A stretch of DNA of 64,000 bases from Palaemon carinicauda (Eukaryota > Arthropoda > Malacostraca > Decapoda > Palaemonidae): positions 88,934,514 through 88,998,513 of the forward strand of contig NC_090728.1 of NCBI RefSeq assembly GCF_036898095.1, read 5' to 3'. How positions within the stretch are numbered: position 1 is the stretch's first letter; every line of letters begins with the position of its first letter. This document shows positions 56,392 through 64,000 of this stretch, piece after piece. Below the pieces are notes generated by a model. The model made no database searches and was not told the DNA's origin. It saw only the letters and a list, made by a program, of their open reading frames with translations. The position numbers and the translations under genes were made by a program.

Positions 56392-56500
56392 AGTTGGAAA
56401 AGCAGATTATGTTACAAGCCCAAGAGCCTTAAAAACAGGCCAGTGGAGAAAACGGTCAGCGAGGAATAATCTATACATGAAAATAACAGAAGAAAACGAA
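56392..56500 (-). mobile_element. Dispersed repeat, old inverted fragment
   Basis: GTTGGAAAAGCAGATTATGTTACAAGCCCAAGAG is a diverged reverse complement of the CTCTTGGGCTTATAGCATCCTGCTTTTCCAAC stretch of the same family. Split by substitutions; no tail remains. Confidence 0.65.
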
Positions 56501-58300
56501 GATAAATAACTAAGGCAAGATAAAGAGGACAAATAACCAATAAACTACTGCAGTGATACTCGTGTTAGCCTAAGATAAAAAACCTTGCCTGATTCAACTA
56601 CAAGAATATTAGATAATTCCATACCTTTGTCACAGCAGGATGGTTGCATGCAACCTGTGTTTAAGGATCTGGCACCGGAGCTAAGGAGACCATTCAACGC
56701 AATAGTAGCTTATGGTTGGAAGGACGCTGCAGACCCTTAAGTAATGCATACACTGTACCAGATGGGGGCATACTGTCGTCACTACCCCTTTTGGCACGGT
56801 CACAACAAAAATGAAACTTCTAGATTACTGTGTAGCACTAAAACTTACAAATAAAAGGCAAGACTTAGAATTGATGCTTAGTGAATTATTATTGATTTGA
56901 TGATGCATTCATATTTAGATAATTGAACAACGGATACAGAGATTAATATTAAGTTCTGAAATAAAATCTTCTATGGAACTCCAACATTTTATTCAACGAT
57001 ATGAGTCAGTAGCCAAAGGGGCAAACAGATAAACACTATTAAAAATGGAGGGATATAATATTCAAATGATAATAATTTTTTAAAATCTTCTAAATATGGA
57101 CATACAGAGGTACACAAATATCGAAAGATTACCTCAATAGAGTGGAAAGTATATTCTAACGAAAATCTTGTGTCGAAAATCACCGTTGAGACATCTACAA
57201 GAAACAGGTAGTTATAAAGAAAGCATTTCCAGATGATCTTTGGAAGTTTGGGAAGTAGCTGTCATTGTTTTTGTGTATTAACCAATGTAAAAAATATTAA
57301 AAAAGTCACGGTACAACATAAAAAGATAATCACATTTGACACTAGAAGTAATTCTAACAAGTTATATGAAACCAACTAACAATTTTCAGATTTTTGAAAA
57401 TGCACAGAACGTCACTTAAACATCAATGGAGAGACAAATAAACGGTTCCACATCTCTCTGACAAGGTAAAACTAGCGATAAAAGAAATACTATTGGACTC
57501 GGGTTACAATAAATTTCATGAAACGCCACAGGAATAATGGAATTATCAAACAAAGATGAAACGAAGATTGAGATCTAGAATATACAGTTTAATCCTTGAC
57601 CTAGACCAGACGGGAGTCCGGACAGAAAGTACAAAGGCCAGCGAGAATGAAGAATAATTTCTCGTCTGATCTGTTATTGAAAAATCTGATGAAAAAATTT
57701 ACTTATGATGTTAGTTTTATCTTTCAATCGTATTTCAAGATATGGAGAAGAAAAAAAAATACAATTAAAATGTCAGTAGACATCTACGTCAGAAGTAGGT
57801 GTAACTTCGAGTTATTTTTTTGGGTATAATCTTACGGACAGGCGTGGAAGTCTCAAAATCCAACTTTTCCTTTTGAGGCAGTAATAATCTTGGATTGTTG
57901 TGAATAAGCATACTCAATCATATCTATATTACCTCCAAAAATTTATATTGACTAATTTAGATATAAGAATGAAGGTGAACACTTCGCACACACAAGACTT
58001 CCTTATACTTATCGCCCAGACAAACGAGGTTATTATACAGTAAATAATAATAATAATAATAATAGCAAATGTGCATAAAAAAAACTAAAGTTACGAAGCT
58101 GCCGATGAACTGATGATATTCATCTTTAAAATGAATATGTCGAGAACACTCCTATGTATTACCTTGGCGTTCCTTAGGGTATTACTCATCAATGTAACAT
58201 TCCAAATGCAATAGCGGCTAATGGAAGATATTGATCACGAATCATTGTCCTTACCTTTTATTCTGACTTTTCAAGTGTTGCCTCTTCTCTAGGTCTATAT
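56501..58300. other. AT-rich sequence, no gene seen
   Basis: Only short frames; a small (AAT)n array at 58043-58064. Short diverged repeat fragments may be present (56580-56740). Confidence 0.45.
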
Positions 58301-58319
58301 GAGGTGAAAGAGAAATAAG

Positions 58320-58740
58320 ATGGCTAGCTACGAAAAACTTTGCGGTGAAGCGGAGAGGGAGAAGAAAAACTTGTTTTACAAGTTAATGAACAAATGGATC
58401 TGAAAGTAAAAGACGTAAACAGAAAGATGTATGTTAGAAGTGCATGCAGGCCTGGGTCGATGGAGTGAGTAGCTTCAGGCTTTTTTAAATGATGAGAATA
58501 GAAGAGAGGCTGAGTTGAGTGATGGAACCCTTGATTGGCTTAATTTACGCTGTGAATATTTGTAAACTGACTGTTGAGGATTTAAGATCAATGATTAAGA
58601 GGTTCAAGAAAGAAAATACACCAAGCGTTGATGGAACTAGAAGGGAGGATCAGTAATGGTGACTGGCTATTACAGGGTTTGCAAGGTAGGTGTAGATTAG
58701 GAAAATGTGCTAAAGATGGGTGGGATGAATAATTGTTCTC
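58320..58740 (+). pseudogene. Possible LINE reverse transcriptase fragment
   Basis: One frame reads LTVEDLRSMIKRFKKENTPS followed by VDGTRRED (about 58570-58650). That resembles the E(V/L)...(I/L)K..K...APG.DG block that opens many LINE RT domains. Flanking sequence has stops. It does not continue into later RT blocks. Confidence 0.35.
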
Positions 58741-58999
58741 TTTTATACCAATAGGAATTCATAAACCGCTACCTATAACTTACTATTGTTATTATTTATT
58801 ATTGTTATTATCATTATCAAAACAATATTTCATGAGACAATTTAATCATATTTATATACTCTCAGAGAGACTCACTCTAAGGATTTTGTATTTAAATCAG
58901 CTGTGAAAAATGTAGTCTCCTGTAACCTATTTCAGAGAACTTTATAAAGACCCAGTAATCATACAACAACATCAGCAATATATGAACCCGTTTCTAGTC

Positions 59000-59130
59000 A
59001 CTGTAGGAAAAATGCCTCAGACATGTCCTAGTTCATGTCTGGGGTTTGGCCATTTCATCACCACGCTGACCATTGCAGATTGGCGATGGTGGATCGCTCA
59101 CCGGAAAAAATCAACCTAATTTAGTTTTGT
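59000..59130 (+). mobile_element. LINE 3'-end-like repeat, left flank
   Basis: AGTTCATGTCTGGGGTTTGG, CCATTTCATCACCACGCTGA and GATTGGCGATGGTGGATCGC look like an untranslated LINE tail. The apparent continuation, GGTAGCTCTGACTAGTCCAG to CACCACGTTAAGGTATCCCC, is at 59836-59920, after the inserted repeat. Inferred from composition; no coding part is attached. Confidence 0.4.
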
Positions 59131-59778
59131 AGGTAGTGGGTTGGCCAGGGAACAAGCCACCCGTTGAAAAACTACCGCTAGAGAGTTATGGTGTCCTTTG
59201 AGTGGCCAGACAGAATTACACTGGATCATTCTCTCTGGTTACGGCTCATTTTCCCTTTGTCTACACATACACCGAATAGTCTGGCCTATTTTTTTTTTTT
59301 TACTTATTCTCCACTGTTATACACCTGGCAACACTGAGATTACTAAACAATTCGTCTTCATCTAAGGGGTTAACTACTGCACTGTAATTGTTCAGTGGCT
59401 ACTTTCCTTGTGGTAAGGGTAGAAGAGACAATTTAGCTGTGGTAAGCAGCTCTTCTAGGAGAAGGACACTCCAAAATCAAACCATTGTTCTCTAATCTTG
59501 GGTAGTGCCATAGCCTCTGTACCATGGTCTTCGACTGTCTTGGGTTAGAGTTCTCTTGCTTGAGGGTACACTCGGGCACGCTATTCTATCTTATTTCTTT
59601 TCCTCTTGTTTGGTTAAAGTTTTTATAGTTTATATAGGAAATATTTATTTTAATGATACTGTTCTTAAAATATTTTATTTTTCCTTGTTTCCTTCCCTCA
59701 CTGAGCTATTTTCCTTGTTGGAGCCTCTGGGCTATAGCATCCTGCTTTTCTAACTAGGGTTGTAGCTTAGGAAGTAAA

Positions 59779-59835
<57 letters not shown>
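59131..59835 (+). mobile_element. Dispersed repeat with (AAT)n tail, copy 2
   Basis: Close match to 7041-7660 from CTACCGCTAGAGAGTTATGG to the (AAT)n array at 59780-59835. It extends further 5' (GTAGTGGGTTGGCCAGGGAA), so copy 1 is 5'-truncated. Confidence 0.88.
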
Positions 59836-59836
<1 letters not shown>

Positions 59837-60276
59837 GGTAGCTCTGACTAGTCCAGCTTTACTGATCATGGCGGTACACAAAGCCTTTCACCACGTTAAG
59901 GTATCCCCACCTAGATATGTATCATAATTATCGTCTATATATTACATTGTAAGATGCTCTTCCGTAATAAACAGAATGCTATTATTTTTATAGACACAAA
60001 CACTTTTGTATTGACTCTTGCAGAAAAAAAAATCTTTATTTCTCTGTAATGGCACTTTATCCAGAATTGCTGAGATTATATTTGTAATAAAAGATTGTGG
60101 ATGATTTGAGACGTGCGGTATTTCAGTTAATACAATTCATAAAAGTTTCAAAATGAGTATAGATATGGATATGAGAGAGAAAATAAAATTAAAAAATCGA
60201 TGCATAGTATCAAATAACTTTAAAAGCTCTGCCTGTATGGAGACAAATGAGTATCTGATTAATTAAGGCTCTCTGG

Positions 60277-60279
<3 letters not shown>

Positions 60280-60344
<65 letters not shown>
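60280..60344. repeat. (GA)n microsatellite
   Basis: About 32 units. Confidence 0.97.
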
Positions 60345-60347
<3 letters not shown>

Positions 60348-60677
60348 CTACTTTTTTTGAGATAGTTGACATAAACTGTTTACATGAAAATTTCGTAAAG
60401 CATTTATCTGAAATACTTATCAGAGCAGCAAAAGCCTCCAATAATGTATGATTTTTTTTTTCTTCTAAATCCTTAATAAAATAATTTGCTTGTAGGATTC
60501 TAGTTTACGCAGTGGTGACGTGAACACTAATATTTTGATAATACTATAGAAACATATATTATATAGGATGCAACTTATAGCTACGAGTTCTATTAAAGAA
60601 TCTTCCAGTTTGTATTTAACAAAAATATTCAAAAAGTAGAGAACATTGGGTTAAGAAAATACGTGATTTTGTTCGTT

Positions 60678-60720
60678 GATGATAATGATGATGATGATGA
60701 TGGTGATGATAATGATAATG
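60678..60720. repeat. (GAT)n imperfect microsatellite
   Basis: GATGATAATGATGATGATGATG with interruptions. Confidence 0.9.
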
Positions 60721-60750
60721 TACTTTATATCCGATCATGGCTCAATTCAT

Positions 60751-60755
<5 letters not shown>

Positions 60756-60825
<70 letters not shown>
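60756..60825. repeat. (GA)n microsatellite
   Basis: About 35 units. Confidence 0.97.
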
Positions 60826-60827
<2 letters not shown>

Positions 60828-61473
60828 CTAGTCTTTGCGCAATGCTTCGGGGTATATTGTGTTGGGGGAATTGATTTGTCTATTTGATCACAGAAGGCCT
60901 GCCTGATTGAACCTTCCGAGCACAACCCACAGGGGCATAAAGAGTAGGCCTATTAACCGAGAGTGAAACTGGAATGAGGGACCCATACGAAATGGATAAA
61001 AAGACTTAATGGATGAAATCGAGCTGTCATGATAACCTCGTTATAGTGAACTGTCCTGTTAAATGGTGGCACATTTTTGTGTCGAGTTTTGCTGCTTTTA
61101 CCAAGTTGAAGAACTTATTAATTCGATAGGAATAGAAAGTGAATGTCAGTTTATATTTCCGAAGAATGGCCAGTGAAAGTCGCTTTAGAGTGGTCTATTG
61201 AGGACCATTCTGGCACAGATACAGATGTTTTGGCGTAAGTTCATTTGTCAAAGTTAATAGTGTGGTTGCTGCCTCAGTCTGATCCTAAATAGGCCTATGG
61301 TGTACTCTCATCTCCTCTTCTTCATGGCTTTGTTTTATGCACACATGAAGGAGTGTACACACACACACACGGGCGAGTTAGTGCGATCTTTGAAGTAGAC
61401 AGTGATGGCGATTATTTACTAATACAATGCCGACATTTTGCTTTGCAAAGGAATATCCATACACGCATTATTA

Positions 61474-61539
<66 letters not shown>

Positions 61540-62134
61540 TTTCGTAATAGAAGAAACAATTTGGGGATACTAAAGATTTTTCAGAATATGTATGGCCTTG
61601 GTCTGAGCTGAAACAACAGGTATACGATGTATTTGTCAAAGAATGAAAATGCGGGATTCCCTGCATCCTGTGTAAATTAAGAAACTTCTGAGTAATGCGC
61701 GATTACCTACTCGACGAGAGTGTTGTGAAACCAATTTCATTCTTAGAACATTTCCTTTAGCCTTCGAATTGAATAATAGACATAAGATGGAACGATCTCG
61801 TGTCAGAGCTACTTTAATTACCCATATTACTTATAGAAATGGATTCTATATGTTATTATAAACATGTAAACAATAGATCATAAAAGCTGTTAAAAATTTT
61901 TGATAGGTGGAAAGGTAGTCATTAAAAAAAAAGATGTAATAAATATAACTGCCCTGCTTCATAAATTTCCCCTTCAATGTGTTGAATCGACTTTCTTATC
62001 TCACATTATGCTAGGAATGAATTTATGCTAAAATCTACAAAACCAACGTAATGAAGCAGTTAAGATTCATAATCTTAATTGTATTTTTCCTTGTATTGTA
62101 TATGCACATATAAACACATACAGTATGTACGCAA
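60826..62134. other. AT-rich sequence with one (AG)n array, no gene seen
   Basis: (AG)n at 61478-61534, short (CA)n near 61355. No motif-bearing frame. Confidence 0.45.
61478..61534. repeat. (AG)n microsatellite
   Basis: About 28 units. Confidence 0.97.
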
Positions 62135-62159
62135 AGGTATAAAAGAGAAAAATCTGATG

Positions 62160-64000
62160 AGTTTAGTTTCGCAATACAAAATAGGTACGCCCAGCTATAT
62201 GATGAACTGGAAGCAAGTAAAGAAGAAATGAACATCAATTTAAAAAAAATTTATATTAGGATCGGCACAAGAGAGAAGTGGAAAAGGTCTTAAACAAGAT
62301 TAAGGGAAACTATTAGAAAAGACCAAAAATCGAATAAAGAAAATGTTAGAAATTTGGATAAAGAAAAAAAAAGAGATGAAATATAATTAGCAGAACTATC
62401 CAAAACAATGAACAAACTAAAATAAAGATATTCGTCAACAAAATCAGACTAAAATTTAGGAAACACTTAAGAAAGGAAGAAATATCAAACTGAAGAAAAG
62501 AAGATTTGGAACAGGGCACCAACAGATGTTTGCTTTAAAGGCTGAAAATGGAAATATTATCCACAATAGAGATGGAGTGATAAAAATTGCAAAGGATTTC
62601 TTTACAATGCTATACAATACTGATATAAGAAATAACTTCACCAATAGAAATAATGAAACACCTGAGCCGGTACCAAACGTAACAGTAGAAGTAAGGAAGG
62701 CATTAAAAGGCATGAAAAGAAGCAAAACAACAGGGAAAGATGGCCTAACAATTATTTTATTAGGAGATGGAGAGGGTTTCTTAGTAGTAAAACTCACTGC
62801 GTTCTACAGTAAATGTCTGCAAGAATGCTCTACACCTACAGCTGGGAAAAACTTTATCCTTATATTAATTCACAAAAAGGGAGAAACAAAAGACCTGAAA
62901 AATTACTGCCCAATAAGTTTACTCTCCATTATATATAAACTATTTACAAAGATCATATTACGCCGAATATAAAGACAGCTAGACCTTGATCAATCAAGAG
63001 AGCAGGCATGCTTTAGAAGTGGGTACTCAACAACTGATCATATCAATGTAATCAACCAACTAATGGAAAAATCAACATGGTATGACAAACCACTGTGTAT
63101 GACATTTATAGACTATGAGAAAGCTTTTGATTTCGTCAAAACCTCGGCAGTAATGAAAGCCCTCCAAAAACAAGGAATAGAAGATCATATGTTAGAACAC
63201 TTGAAGATATCTTTACAGGAAGTACAGCTATTCTAAAACTACATAAAGATAGTGAGAAAATTCCAGTTGAAAAAGGAGTTAGACAAGGAGACACCATCTC
63301 TCCTAAACTATTTACAGCATGCCTAGAAAATATTTTTGAGAATTTAGTTTGAGAAATGTAGGAATTAATATTAATGGGGAACACCTTAACAGCTTAAGAT
63401 TTGCAGATGACAGAGTTGTGTTTAGTGAATCATGGGAGGAATTACAAAAGATGATAAAAAATTTGAATAGAGAAAGCAGAAATGTATGACAAAATTAATA
63501 TGAGTAAAACTAAGATAGTGTTCAATGAAAATACAGCGAGACAACAAATAAGAGTTATGGACGAACCTCTAGAGATTGTTAATCAATATACTTACAACGG
63601 ATAGACAGTAAATGTTTCCCCTAGGACACGAGACCGAAATTAAAAGAAGGATAAACATGGGATGAAGAGCATTTGGTAAGCATAATGATATTATGAAATA
63701 TATAATGCCACTTTCTCTAAAAAGAAAAGTATTTAATGAGATGGTACTACCAGTATTAACCTGGAGCCTTATTAAAGCCTTAGGCTTAGAACATAAGCTA
63801 CCTACAACTCAAATAGCTGTGGGAAGAATAATAATGAGAATAACACCAAGAGACAGAAAAAGAGCAACATGGATCCGACAGTAAACTAAAGTAGAGGATG
63901 TTCTATCAACATAGAAGAAAATGAAATGGGCATGGACAGGACAAATAATGAGAATTACAGACAATAGATGGACATTAAGAACAACAGAATAGGTTCCTAG
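62160..64000 (+). pseudogene. LINE reverse transcriptase, RTE-like, 5'-truncated and decayed
   Basis: The linker before RT starts near 62160 (LYDELEASKEEMN). 62526-62972 (148 codons) holds TVEVRKALKGMKRSKTTGKD and NYCPISLLSIIYKLFTKIIL. Then, across frame changes, CFRSGYSTTDHINVINQ, MTFIDYEKAFDFV (about 63100), KGVRQGDTISPKLFTACLEN (about 63273) and SLRFADDRVVFSE (about 63393) with catalytic ADD. The C-terminal region (63693-63884) has KRKVFNEMVLPVLTW, LPTTQIAVGRIIMRITPRDR and WIRQ, as in arthropod endonuclease-reverse transcriptases. The endonuclease is absent, and the 3' end is beyond the window. At least five stops or frameshifts. Confidence 0.88.

Overview
The window is nuclear DNA of an invertebrate animal, most probably a decapod crustacean (caridean prawn or shrimp type). 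The reasons are long (GA)n/(CT)n and (TA)n microsatellites, many DIRS1-like retrotransposons (a group known to be widespread in Decapoda), AT-rich introns with GT/AG junctions, and dispersed repeats ending in (AAT)n. The species is inferred from repeat style, not proven. No rRNA, tRNA, CRISPR or bacterial-type operon was seen.

One host gene can be read. Three minus-strand exons (about 33103-32901, 26326-26202 and 2796-2715) join in phase and encode the start of a SPRY (B30.2) domain resembling SPRYD3. Its exons are separated by a 6.6 kb intron almost filled by one DIRS element and a 23.4 kb intron filled with nested elements. Later exons lie beyond position 1. A non-coding first exon and promoter may lie near 51536-51690.

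Most of the rest is transposable elements. Parts of seven DIRS1-like elements lie on the minus strand: 1-2402, 3420-5657, 18430-20093, 20155-21240, 22104-25578, 26489-32020 and 37274-43854, with an eighth at 44279-48988. Two of these (3420-5657 and 18430-20093) could be halves of one element. A further gag fragment of another subfamily is on the plus strand (about 15405-16640). The better copies show the DIRS order gag, RT/RNase H, methyltransferase-like segment, tyrosine recombinase, then an internal complementary region that joins the two inverted-repeat ends. All copies carry stops or frameshifts.

A 5'-truncated Ty3/gypsy-like element (plus strand, about 5658-15100) has gag, protease, RT/RNase H, a second retropepsin-like domain and integrase. 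It is interrupted by an (AAT)n-tailed repeat and by a 1.73 kb Tigger/pogo-like non-autonomous DNA transposon with TA target duplication. A 300 bp piggyBac-like MITE with TTAA duplication splits one DIRS tyrosine recombinase. The right part (49-64 kb) is AT-rich and holds a decayed P-element/THAP transposase, many microsatellites, LINE tails and a decayed LINE reverse transcriptase that runs off the window end.
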